Assembly (NCBI GenBank): GCA_018449595.1
Contig: JAAVUU010000003.1
Span: 372,001 to 436,000 of the forward strand
Length of the DNA stretch: 64,000 nucleotides
Source: Rhizobiales bacterium dw_265
Lineage (GTDB): Bacteria > Pseudomonadota > Alphaproteobacteria > Micropepsales > Micropepsaceae
Direction: 5' to 3'
Shown here: piece by piece, positions 17,403 to 24,972 of the stretch
Layout: each line of letters begins with the position of its first letter
Numbering within the stretch: position 1 is the stretch's first letter
Made by a program: the position numbers and the translations under genes
The notes under the pieces: generated by a model
The model's database searches: none
Told to the model about the DNA's origin: nothing
Seen by the model: only the letters and a program-made list of their open reading frames with translations

Positions 17403-17993
17403 ATGCACGACGAATCTCGCCGTGTGTTCTTGTCTGCCAGCATCCCCTTGCCGGGGCGCCATCCGAAATATCTTGAGACGGCGGACCCTGTTGCAGTTCG
17501 CGATGCCGTTCGCGCGCTGACCATCGTTATCGCGCAGGGCGATCTTGAGTTGGTGTTTGGAGGACATCCAGCCATCACCCCTATGGTTCGCTTGCAGCTG
17601 CTTGCGGCGGGAAAGCGTCCGGGTGATCAGTTTGTGGTTTATCAAAGCGCGTATTTTAAGAGCGAATATCCGGACGACAATGAATCGTTCGAACGGGTCA
17701 TTGAGGTCGACAGCGTGGAGCAGAGTCTGGAGAAAAGTATCTCCGCGATGCGCAATGCGATGATGGCGGGAGATTTCTGCTGCGGTATCTTTATCGGAGG
17801 CATGGATGGTGTCGAGAGCGAATATTCTATGTTCCGGGAACGGCATCCTGACGTTCCGGCCTTCCCGGTCGGCAGTACGGGGGCTGGGGCAGCGTTCATT
17901 CTGGCGCGTGAGGAGGCGACGAGACCCTATTATGATCGTCTCAAGAGCGATTATCGGTATTTGTCGTTGATGCGCGAGTTGCTGAGGAGGTAA
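17403..17993 (+). CDS. Stand-alone SLOG-domain protein (nucleotide-signal sensor candidate)
   Basis: This 196-residue protein has the signature of SLOG (SMF/DprA-LOG) Rossmann domains. It shows VFGGHPAITPMV at residues 51-62, GGMDGVESEYSMF near 128-140, and FPVGSTGAGAAF near 152. SLOG domains bind nucleotide-derived ligands, and in Thoeris ThsA the SLOG domain binds the TIR-made signal. Here the domain is alone, without SIR2, macro or membrane effector segments. ATG 17403 follows the TIR gene by 4 nt; a GTG at 17391 would overlap it. Placement directly between two TIR genes strongly suggests that it reads or modulates their product. Confidence 0.75.
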   Translation: MHDESRRVFLSASIPLPGRHPKYLETADPVAVRDAVRALTIVIAQGDLELVFGGHPAITPMVRLQLLAAGKRPGDQFVVYQSAYFKSEYPDDNESFERVIEVDSVEQSLEKSISAMRNAMMAGDFCCGIFIGGMDGVESEYSMFRERHPDVPAFPVGSTGAGAAFILAREEATRPYYDRLKSDYRYLSLMRELLRR

Positions 17994-17999
17994 TTAGCT

Positions 18000-18578
18000 G
18001 TGGCTCTGTTACTAGAGGCAGATGTCAGAGACCGCGCGTCCACGGTCACGCATTCGCTCCGAAAGAGCATGGTGGAGGCTCGTGCTGACAGCGTAAGCCC
18101 CGCGCAGGACCGATTCGATGTATTTCTGAGTCATTCCTCGAACGAACTGGAACAAATCATATTGGGCGTCATGGCCTTTCTTAACGATGCGGGCCTGAGC
18201 GTTTATGTAGATCGCTATCATGATCCGCAACTTTCGCCGGTAGCCGTTACCAAACAGACAGCCGCTGTTCTGCGTGTGCGGATGAGGCAATCGCGATCCT
18301 TGCTTTACATTCATAGTCAGCATTCCAAGCAGTCGCGCTGGATGCCTTGGGAGCTTGGTTACTTCGACGCCTATCGCGGGCTCGTCGGCATTATACCGGT
18401 GGCAAAAGAGGCGGAATTGACATTCAAAGGCGAGGAATATTTGGGTTTATATCCCTACGTTGATCGTGCGCCGCTCGAGAATACTGCGAAATCTCTGTTC
18501 TGGATTAATGAGAGCGCAACGAAGTATGCCCAGCTCATTCCGTGGGTCAGGGGTGAAAAGAAAATCGTGCAGCGATAA
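18000..18578 (+). CDS. Third TIR-domain protein
   Basis: The 192-residue protein is a TIR domain preceded by about 35 residues. Motifs are FDVFLSHSSNELEQIILGV (starting near residue 39), LSVYVDRYHDP, QSRSLLYIHSQHSKQSRWM and the catalytic pattern W-x3-E in RWMPWELGYFDA. The start is GTG at 18000, with GAGGAGG nine nt upstream inside the end of the SLOG gene. It differs from the other two TIRs in the set, so the cluster has three distinct TIR types rather than recent duplicates. The SHSS form is common in bacterial TIR proteins of defence islands. Function as an NADase is inferred from the retained glutamate. Confidence 0.8.
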   Translation: MALLLEADVRDRASTVTHSLRKSMVEARADSVSPAQDRFDVFLSHSSNELEQIILGVMAFLNDAGLSVYVDRYHDPQLSPVAVTKQTAAVLRVRMRQSRSLLYIHSQHSKQSRWMPWELGYFDAYRGLVGIIPVAKEAELTFKGEEYLGLYPYVDRAPLENTAKSLFWINESATKYAQLIPWVRGEKKIVQR

Positions 18579-18675
18579 CTCGAAATCGCCGGGCGGTGGT
18601 TACCTATGCGAACAACTCGCTGATGATCCTGTGCAACTTCATCGTGCACCCATCTGGCGGCCAATAGGAGGCGGG

Positions 18676-19599
18676 ATGACATTGGCATTTGCAAACATAC
18701 CGGCCGTTGTCATCGATTATGTTCGGGTCACGTTTGCGGCGGCGAACGATAAGGTGTCGCGCACAATGGACGTTCATCCATCCATGCACGAAGAAAGCTT
18801 GGATCACATTCTAATCCAGGAGTTGACCGCTGCACCGCCGGCTTTCTTTGCTAATGAGCAGATCGGCGTCGCCATCGAAAGCCACTGGCTGGGCGGGCGT
18901 TGGATGTGGCATCGATGGGAAATCGCCGACATCGCTATCTTTATCATTTTGCGCCGGCGCGGACATCTGCAAGTCCGTAAAGTGGCGCTTCTTCAGACCA
19001 AGCGGCTTTATTCGCAAGAGATTCCGGTCGCCGAGCTTGATGAGGCGGAGTACCGCATAGGGATCGGCCGTATCGCCGACCGCACCGACCCGCTGCGTCC
19101 GCTAAGTGCCCAGCGACGGTTTGGGTTTGACGGGGCGTCCGTTTACGGCGCACTCCGCGCGGGTAATCATCAAATAGCGGCCATTGAGGAATATTTCGAT
19201 GCGCGACATATACCCGTGTTTTACGGGCTCTATAATCCGACATCAATCCCGTTTTCCGCCATGTATCCCGCGCCAGCCGGCGGTTCGCTCGCTTCCACAA
19301 ACCAGATTGGCTGCCGGGTTCTGCCCTCCGACCTAGTTCATGGCGTGGTTGCGCAACTTTCCGATGGACAAGCGCCCACGCTCGATAGCCTCAGTGCGCG
19401 CCAAATCGATCCAAATGACCCCTTGTCCATATACGGATGGCGGCTTGAGCACTTCGTGGCTGATGAGGTCTTGAAATGCCGACAAGGCCGGCTTTTCGAA
19501 GACGCGGACGACGAAAATCTGCGTCGACTGCTTTACGCGCGATCCGCACCTATCCAGGCCGCTATTACCATTACGGTCGATATCGGCGGCGAGAGTTAG
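18676..19599 (+). CDS. Unknown protein of the TIR/SLOG cluster, possible PD-(D/E)xK (QxK) nuclease
   Basis: I do not recognise this 307-residue protein by family. Residues 80-112 read as two hydrophobic strands, EIADIAIFIILRRRG and KVALLQTKRLY, with Asp85 and the Gln107-Thr-Lys109 triad. That is the spacing of a PD-(D/E)xK nuclease core of Mrr-like QxK type, with Glu49 in LIQEL as a possible third acidic residue. Start 18676 is supported by TAGGAGG close upstream. It lies 97 nt after the third TIR gene on the same strand and is the last gene of the set, where an effector would be expected. The nuclease reading is inference and may be wrong; a structural comparison would decide. Confidence 0.55.
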   Translation: MTLAFANIPAVVIDYVRVTFAAANDKVSRTMDVHPSMHEESLDHILIQELTAAPPAFFANEQIGVAIESHWLGGRWMWHRWEIADIAIFIILRRRGHLQVRKVALLQTKRLYSQEIPVAELDEAEYRIGIGRIADRTDPLRPLSAQRRFGFDGASVYGALRAGNHQIAAIEEYFDARHIPVFYGLYNPTSIPFSAMYPAPAGGSLASTNQIGCRVLPSDLVHGVVAQLSDGQAPTLDSLSARQIDPNDPLSIYGWRLEHFVADEVLKCRQGRLFEDADDENLRRLLYARSAPIQAAITITVDIGGES

Positions 19600-19731
19600 A
19601 GAGCGTTCTGCGGGCGATAGAGGGCTTGCGACAAGCGCCACACGAAATCCATAGTCAGATGATAACTGGTGGAGAGTAAGCGATCGTAGTGTGCGCTCAC
19701 TCTCCAGATCCCTTCGGCATATTTTATAAAT

Positions 19732-20073
19732 CTATGGCTCGCAGCGGCGCGGCGGTTGGATTGGCCCCACGCGCCCTTCGTGACTATCGCGCCTGCGCTG
19801 ATCCAGCCAAGCTTCGATTTCCGAGTATTTCCAAGCCACACAGCGAGGTGACAGATAGACGCGGCGAGGAAATTCGCCCCTATGTTCCATTTCCCAGACG
19901 GCGGTATCGCAGAGCGGAACTATCTGCTGAAGCTCATATCGGCGGATGTACCGCAGGTTATCTATCGGCACGAATGCGGCACCGGGGCGCTTGCGCTTCT
20001 GCTTCCGTGCGCTCTGCTCGGTCATATCTTCGAAATCATTTTTCTTATGAGCTAGCTCTAGATCTACCACCAT
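19732..20073 (-). CDS. AlpA-like DNA-binding regulator of a genomic island
   Basis: The 113-residue protein has an AlpA/excisionase-type winged helix in its second half: YIRRYELQQIVPLCDTAVWE, then GEFPRRVYLSPRCVAWKYSE and IEAWLDQRR. AlpA proteins control integrase expression and excision of P4-like islands. The N-terminal 40 residues are lysine/arginine-rich and variable. The ATG at 20073 has GGAG at a 7-nt spacing. It sits near the right boundary of the accessory block, next to TGACGGTA repeats that could be its binding sites. No integrase is found in the window, so this may be a remnant of a larger element. Confidence 0.75.
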   Translation of the reverse strand: MVVDLELAHKKNDFEDMTEQSARKQKRKRPGAAFVPIDNLRYIRRYELQQIVPLCDTAVWEMEHRGEFPRRVYLSPRCVAWKYSEIEAWLDQRRRDSHEGRVGPIQPPRRCEP

Positions 20074-20241
20074 AATCGCACTCCGTGATGTTTGTAATGG
20101 GTGCGTGTAATGGAGTTATCGGGTTACGAAATTCTTGCTGCATTCAAACTGTCATCCATAGATCAAGCTGTTTCTGTGGATGAATACCCCAAAAGTCGGC
20201 TAGCGAAAGATGGCGAATGACATTTTGGAAGCGACGAAATC

Positions 20242-20360
20242 AATACCGTCACCCCATAAAATGATGGGAGGGATTCGATATGTTGCCTCGCGCTACTTTC
20301 GGTACGTAACCGCATTTGTCCGCTACATTCGGAAATCGTGACGGTATTACCGACGGTATT
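20242..20360. repeat. TGACGGTA repeats (right arm-type integrase site candidate)
   Basis: TGACGGTATT at 20339-20348 is followed by CGACGGTATT at 20351-20360, the same 12-bp step as the left pair at 12911. An inverted copy, AATACCGTCA, lies at 20242-20251. Matching pairs at both ends of the TIR block support a shared recombination origin. Confidence 0.45.
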
Positions 20361-20421
20361 GGCAAATACGCAGATATTATTTTCTTTGTTCCTCAGCATG
20401 TTAGAAAGCTAGGATACAATT

Positions 20422-20446
20422 GAGTGGGAGTGACGGGAACTCGAAG
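20422..20446. repeat. Right core-like attachment repeat, tRNA 3'-end-like
   Basis: The sequence begins GAGTGGGAGTGACGGGAAC and continues CTCGAA. On the minus strand it reads TTCGAG...CCCGTCACTCCC, like a T-loop, T-stem and acceptor strand of a tRNA, but no full tRNA can be folded here. It pairs with the imperfect copy near 12549 and may mark the right end of the inserted block. Confidence 0.4.
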
Positions 20447-20650
20447 GCTCACACCGAACGAGTTTGCAGCACGCCCCACGGAAGGGCATGACCAGAACAG
20501 GCTCTCACTATAACGAGGCAATACGGAGAGCAGGTCAGCAGCACTGAATTTCGTGTGCGTTACCACCGAAGCTGGCGCGAAATTGAAAGGCTTGAAGATA
20601 AATTCCGATTGCAATCGGAAGGAAAATCCGGCGTTCCCGTATCACGCATT

Positions 20651-21793
20651 TCATTCCGGCGGTGCCACGGATCGATAGGAACGATAAATACGCTCGGCGC
20701 CTCGATAGAATTCTGCTTCGATTTCCGCGAGGCGGCCATTGCGGCACCTGGCGACATTCTCCATCAGCGCAATCAAAGTGTCGCGGGGCAGGTCAGGCGT
20801 TCCGGTCGTGAACAATGCCTTCTGCCATTCATCATCCATGAGGCGGCCGAAGGCGCGGCAAACAGCCGGGAATGCCATCCCTGGTTTGGTGCCAGCGCGC
20901 CACATGGTTGGGTCATCATAGGGGAATGCTGTCTTCAGGGCCGCTGACTGTGACCAGTCGGTATCGCGGTTGACGGCGTTGGAATAGAAGGACAGGTCGC
21001 CTGGCGCTCCGATATCAACATGGAACTGGCTGTGCAGAATCCAGGCATTGGCGATGAGGAGGTGCCAGCCGAAACCATTGTCTGTCAGGTAGGGAACGAT
21101 TTTGCGCCTGTGTTCTACATCCATTGGAAACAAGCGGAAATGCTTGAGATAATTTTCCAAGAGAGGATACCGCGAGACAAAAGGTTTGGCATAACGCACG
21201 ACATGGACGTACCAGCGGCATGTTACGTCGGCCAAAATCGCCATATCGGCTGGCGTCAAAGGCGTGACCAGCTTTTCCACTTCCCGGCGCATGCCGAAGA
21301 ATATGGCATCCTCGAAGAAGAATGGCGAGTTGGCGTCCGCCCAGGGAATCCAGACTTTGCTCTGAAACAGGCGCGGCGGCATGGCGACGCCCAAACAAAC
21401 ATTTTCCGGAACGGCACTCCAAGTTTCGAAATTCGCGATCTTGTCCCGCAGGAATGCGTGCCGGGCAACAAAATCCGGCCGCCATTTCAAGACGAGAGAA
21501 TCGTCCTGCGGCAGCAGCCGCAAGGCGGCCGCCAGATTCTCGACCTGATAGATCAAGCCGCGTTGTTCGGGTATGCCGTGTGCCTGCGGCTGCGGAACGC
21601 GCGTCAGGACCACTTCGGGCATCCCGGCTAGCGGTGCGAGATAAGGGACGATCTCCGCGCTGTCCCATGTGACGTAATGGATGCTGCGGACCACGCCTTC
21701 CCGATGCAGTTGGCGCAGCGGGGCCAGGCTCCTTTCCATCAGGGCCGTGGACGGGGTGAAGCCGGTGATGACGACATCCACAGGCAGCGACAT
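20651..21793 (-). CDS. WavE-like surface polysaccharide biosynthesis protein
   Basis: The 380-residue protein resembles WavE-type LPS synthesis proteins: an alpha/beta N-terminus (VDVVITGFTPSTALMERSL, IHYVTWDSAE) followed by LVLKWRPDFVARHAFL, analogous to the substrate region of these putative glycosyltransferases. No signal peptide or membrane helix is evident. It is the last gene of the five-gene glycan operon, and its ATG (21793) immediately abuts the stop of the kinase gene. A role in transferring a sugar or decorated group to the cell surface glycan is inferred from this context. The family call is moderate; a different glycosyltransferase family is possible. Confidence 0.5.
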   Translation of the reverse strand: MSLPVDVVITGFTPSTALMERSLAPLRQLHREGVVRSIHYVTWDSAEIVPYLAPLAGMPEVVLTRVPQPQAHGIPEQRGLIYQVENLAAALRLLPQDDSLVLKWRPDFVARHAFLRDKIANFETWSAVPENVCLGVAMPPRLFQSKVWIPWADANSPFFFEDAIFFGMRREVEKLVTPLTPADMAILADVTCRWYVHVVRYAKPFVSRYPLLENYLKHFRLFPMDVEHRRKIVPYLTDNGFGWHLLIANAWILHSQFHVDIGAPGDLSFYSNAVNRDTDWSQSAALKTAFPYDDPTMWRAGTKPGMAFPAVCRAFGRLMDDEWQKALFTTGTPDLPRDTLIALMENVARCRNGRLAEIEAEFYRGAERIYRSYRSVAPPE

Positions 21794-22723
21794 CTAGTCC
21801 TCCAGCACGCGATGGATGCGATGGCAAAGGAACGCGACCACCGCCGAATCCCGGGAATAAGGCAGGGCGCGCAACAAACACAGGGCAGCCAGCTGCGGCA
21901 GGCGCTCGGGAAGCGCAATATCAATGCTCGAGGCCAGTGACAGGAACGGGCCCCGCAATTGCTCAAGCTTCTGGCGGGCATTCACCAGTTCCGCAGAGCG
22001 CGAGGCGACCGAGAGATCCCGGATGCACCAGTGGCCATGAACGTCCTGAAACAGCTTACCGAAGTCCAGCCAGAAGGATGATATCCAGGGATCGTCGCAG
22101 TCGATGAAAGCAGTGCTTTTTCCCGCTGTAAGCAGGATATTTTCCAGACTCAGATCGCCATGGCACGGCGATTCGGGGATGCCGGTCCAATCTCTTTGCG
22201 CCAATCTGCCGGCGCAGGACTCGATCATCGCCATTGCGGGGCCGCCGATGCGATCGCGGCTCAGCATGACGATTTCGCCGATCTTGTCGCGGAAGCGGCT
22301 TTCTGGAATTGCCGCCCCCCGCTCCAGCAGAAAAAGCCAGATCAGCCGTTCAATGGCCTTCACGACCCGTCCGCTGTCCATGGGGGCCGCCTGGATGACG
22401 GCGTTGGCAAGCGATTGGCCGGGAATATAGGTCATGTCAAAAGCCGCCCGGCCGGCACCGTCCTCGCTCTCGCGCAATATCTTCGGCACGGGTACGCCCA
22501 TCATCCAGAGCTTGTGCTGCTTGCGCGCCTGTGCGCGCAACCGGGGGCCGGCAGCCACACTGGCAGCCGTCTTGCGGACAAAGCTGTCCGATCCTCTCGT
22601 GTGGAGAACGACACTGGCGCCGGAGTGACCGGTCAATGCGTAGGTCTTGGCCGGCGCATCGGGAGGCGCGGGCCTCCAACTTCCGGCATTCTCGGCTTCC
22701 GCACGGAGCTTCAGCGGCCGCAT
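21794..22723 (-). CDS. APH/choline-kinase-like phosphotransferase
   Basis: This 309-residue enzyme belongs to the aminoglycoside-phosphotransferase/choline-kinase fold. The catalytic loop reads PCHGDLSLENILL, with the metal-binding Asp in AFIDCDDPW about 15 residues later, and an aspartate pair follows in WLDFGKLFQD. The start is ATG 22723, two bases after the upstream stop; a TTG at 22729 is an alternative. Lying in a glycan operon beside a nucleotidyltransferase, it probably phosphorylates a small alcohol or sugar that is then activated as a nucleotide derivative, as LicA and LicC do for phosphocholine. Antibiotic resistance is unlikely in this setting. Confidence 0.65.
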   Translation of the reverse strand: MRPLKLRAEAENAGSWRPAPPDAPAKTYALTGHSGASVVLHTRGSDSFVRKTAASVAAGPRLRAQARKQHKLWMMGVPVPKILRESEDGAGRAAFDMTYIPGQSLANAVIQAAPMDSGRVVKAIERLIWLFLLERGAAIPESRFRDKIGEIVMLSRDRIGGPAMAMIESCAGRLAQRDWTGIPESPCHGDLSLENILLTAGKSTAFIDCDDPWISSFWLDFGKLFQDVHGHWCIRDLSVASRSAELVNARQKLEQLRGPFLSLASSIDIALPERLPQLAALCLLRALPYSRDSAVVAFLCHRIHRVLED

Positions 22724-22725
22724 CG

Positions 22726-23898
22726 TCAAGCCGCCGATGTCTGGACGGCGTCATCTGGCTTCGCCACGGCGACAATGCGGACATCGGGATGGATGGCCCG
22801 CAAGCCGGCGGTGATTTCGGCGGTATGCGCGCCGCCATTGAGAATGACCGCGGGATTGCGGGCCAGCGGCAGCGCCGCCGCCGGCGCCAGGATAGGCAAA
22901 TCCGTGCCGTAAAGGCGGCGGCCCTGTTTGGCGCCGGAATTGTCCAGCAGGGCAGTGAAGCGGTGTTCCGGTGCGCCCAGGGCGAGCAGGGCTTGTGCAT
23001 AGATGCTGGCCGGCATCAGGAATGCCTCGCCGTCATGGTTGGCGAGCATGGCCGTCAGGCGGACGGCTTCCCGGCGCAGGGCGTCGAAAAATCCCGAAAC
23101 CGCTCTCGCGCCATGGCCTCGCGGGATGCGGATCGTCGCCGGCACACCGCGCGCGAACGCCAGGAAGCATGTATCGTTCTGCGCCCATCGTCTTTTGGCT
23201 GCGAGATGCCATCCGAATTCCGCGAACAGGGATTGCAGCCGGGGGACGGTCAGATAAATGCTGTGCTCGAAATTGAGGGCGCCGGCCATGCCCTGGGCGG
23301 TCCAGTTTTCCAGTTCCGGCCAGGCGATGCAGATACGGCCATCGGGCGGCAGGGTTGCGTCCAGGGTGGCCAGGGTCGAACGCAAATCCACCACATGCTC
23401 CAGCATGTGGCACATCACGACGGTCGAAGCGCCGATTCGGGCCAGGGCGTCGCCGTCGAAAAATCCGTCCACGACAGATACGTCCCCGGGAAGGCATGGC
23501 GCGCGCAGCGCATTGGGCTCGAGAATGGTCCAGGCGGCATTTCCGCTGGCCCTGCGGTAGGCGGCGGCAAGCGTGCCGCTGCCGCCCCCGACATCGACGA
23601 TGGGGCCTGATGCCTCGGCGCAGAGAAAGTCCGCGAACGCCGCGTGATGACGGGCCCAGGCGGCACCGAGACCCGTCGCATGCCCGGCCTGATAAATCCG
23701 GCTTGGCGCGGGTAGCGTCATGATCTGGGCAGAACCGCAGGACCGGCACTCCGACCAGGGCATGGGAGCCCATTCCTGCGATCCGGTCTCGAAGGCAACG
23801 CAACCCTGGAAAACGGGATAGGCTTCAATCCGCAAAAAAGGAACAAGACCGCCTTCGCCGCAGACGGCGCATGTCAGCCGCTGCACGTCCGGTTCCAT
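22726..23898 (-). CDS. SAM-dependent C-methyltransferase of the deoxysugar type
   Basis: The 390-residue protein has the three-part layout of sugar C-methyltransferases. First is an N-terminal zinc-binding region with CAVCGEGG and CRSCGSAQ. Next is a Rossmann methyltransferase with VDVGGGSGTLAAAY (motif I). Last is a C-terminal domain with ALLDNSGAKQGRRLYGTDLP and AVILNGGAHTAEI. Such enzymes methylate carbon 3 of NDP-hexuloses. The ATG at 23898 overlaps the upstream stop as ATGA. It indicates that the glycan made by this operon includes a branched or methylated sugar, or a related small moiety. Confidence 0.7.
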   Translation of the reverse strand: MEPDVQRLTCAVCGEGGLVPFLRIEAYPVFQGCVAFETGSQEWAPMPWSECRSCGSAQIMTLPAPSRIYQAGHATGLGAAWARHHAAFADFLCAEASGPIVDVGGGSGTLAAAYRRASGNAAWTILEPNALRAPCLPGDVSVVDGFFDGDALARIGASTVVMCHMLEHVVDLRSTLATLDATLPPDGRICIAWPELENWTAQGMAGALNFEHSIYLTVPRLQSLFAEFGWHLAAKRRWAQNDTCFLAFARGVPATIRIPRGHGARAVSGFFDALRREAVRLTAMLANHDGEAFLMPASIYAQALLALGAPEHRFTALLDNSGAKQGRRLYGTDLPILAPAAALPLARNPAVILNGGAHTAEITAGLRAIHPDVRIVAVAKPDDAVQTSAA

Positions 23899-24959
23899 CA
23901 AAGCCAATCCTTCAGATACGCGGAAAGATTTGGGCTATTCCTCTCGGTGCTGATGGCTACCGCAGCGGGGTAGGGATTGGAGGCGGCATGATCGTTGACC
24001 AGAAAGCGTCTGCCGTGATTGCAACCCATGATCAGCGCATGCGCCCTCAGGCCCTGTTCCGCCAGCACCTGCTCGGTTTTGGTTCGGAACTCTTCAGGCC
24101 GCGCCGTCATGAAAATGAGTTGCGCGCCGTCTTCCTGCCAACGGCGGAGGGCTTCGATATTCGCGGCAATCGGCCTGTCGGGATCGGCCCAATAGGGCGG
24201 GAAATAGCGGCTGTGATTCTCGAATACCACACCGTCCAGATCGGTGACGATTGTGCCCCTGGGCCGTACATGGCGGCGCCAATCCTCGAGGGTTCCGACA
24301 TCTATCAGGCCCAAGACCATCTGGGGCGATACCATCATGCCGGCCATGATGGCGCGATTCATCACATGGGAAACGAAGAGTTCCTGGCCATCCGCTTCGG
24401 CCGCCAGCCGGCCGAAAAGGCCGAGATAGGTTGCCGCATCGGCGAAACCGTACAATCCGACGCTCACGAAATTCGATGCCAGGCTCTTCTCCACCATTTC
24501 GGCGACGAGATTGTTTTCGTTGATGACGGCGAAGCTCTTGGCTCCCACATTCGTCATGTGCGGGGATTGCCGCACATCGCTCAGGGCGACGAAACTTCCA
24601 TCGGGCAGCGGTGCCGGGTCGAAAAAACTATCGGCGTCCTTGATGACGAAGGCGCCCGTCACCTGCGCGCGCCGGATCATTTCGGCGACGGTCTCGGCCG
24701 GGCCGCGCGTATCGCGATCCAGCACCAGCACTTCCACACTTTCACCAAATACGCGCCGCAACAGGGCCGTGGCCTGATAGCTTGCTTCATGCTCGCTGCG
24801 CACGGCGATGATGGCGCGATCGTAAGCGGAGGGCGGCACGCTGGCGGCGGCCCGGGCCAGGGCAAGATCGCCCTCGGGAAGGGTCAGCATCCATTTCGGC
24901 CGGGTTCCGGGATAGCGCGTGGATTTGCCCGCACAGGGCAGAAGCAATGTTCTCGTCAT
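23898..24959 (-). CDS. Nucleotidyltransferase fused to a HAD-type phosphatase domain
   Basis: This 353-residue protein joins two enzymes. Residues 1-225 are a sugar/phosphocholine-type nucleotidyltransferase, with the signature LLPCAGKSTRYPGTRPKWML at the start and FVIKDADSFF as the metal site. Residues 235-353 carry HAD motifs: VTDLDGVVFEN (motif I), IFMTARPEEF (motif II) and FLVNDHA near the end. ATG 24959 is chosen because the nucleotidyltransferase fold begins there; upstream in-frame sequence is not conserved-looking. It probably activates the phosphorylated product of the neighbouring kinase, with the HAD part trimming or preparing the substrate. Confidence 0.7.
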   Translation of the reverse strand: MTRTLLLPCAGKSTRYPGTRPKWMLTLPEGDLALARAAASVPPSAYDRAIIAVRSEHEASYQATALLRRVFGESVEVLVLDRDTRGPAETVAEMIRRAQVTGAFVIKDADSFFDPAPLPDGSFVALSDVRQSPHMTNVGAKSFAVINENNLVAEMVEKSLASNFVSVGLYGFADAATYLGLFGRLAAEADGQELFVSHVMNRAIMAGMMVSPQMVLGLIDVGTLEDWRRHVRPRGTIVTDLDGVVFENHSRYFPPYWADPDRPIAANIEALRRWQEDGAQLIFMTARPEEFRTKTEQVLAEQGLRAHALIMGCNHGRRFLVNDHAASNPYPAAVAISTERNSPNLSAYLKDWL

Positions 24960-24972
24960 CGGTGGCCCCGCG

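Larger units (their letters stand above)
20074..20650. other. 577-bp stretch without a supported gene at the right island border
   Basis: No ORF here has coding character. The stretch contains one inverted and two direct TGACGGTA-type repeats and a tRNA-end-like core, listed separately. Base composition is lower in GC than the glycan operon to the right, and the change occurs near 20640. Confidence 0.5.

Noticed and set aside
20422..20446. A full tRNA gene
   Set aside because: Only the T-loop and acceptor-like end can be read; no anticodon or D arm can be folded next to it.
21794..22723. Aminoglycoside resistance gene
   Set aside because: The fold is right, but the gene sits inside a glycan operon beside a nucleotidyltransferase, which fits a choline-kinase-like role better.
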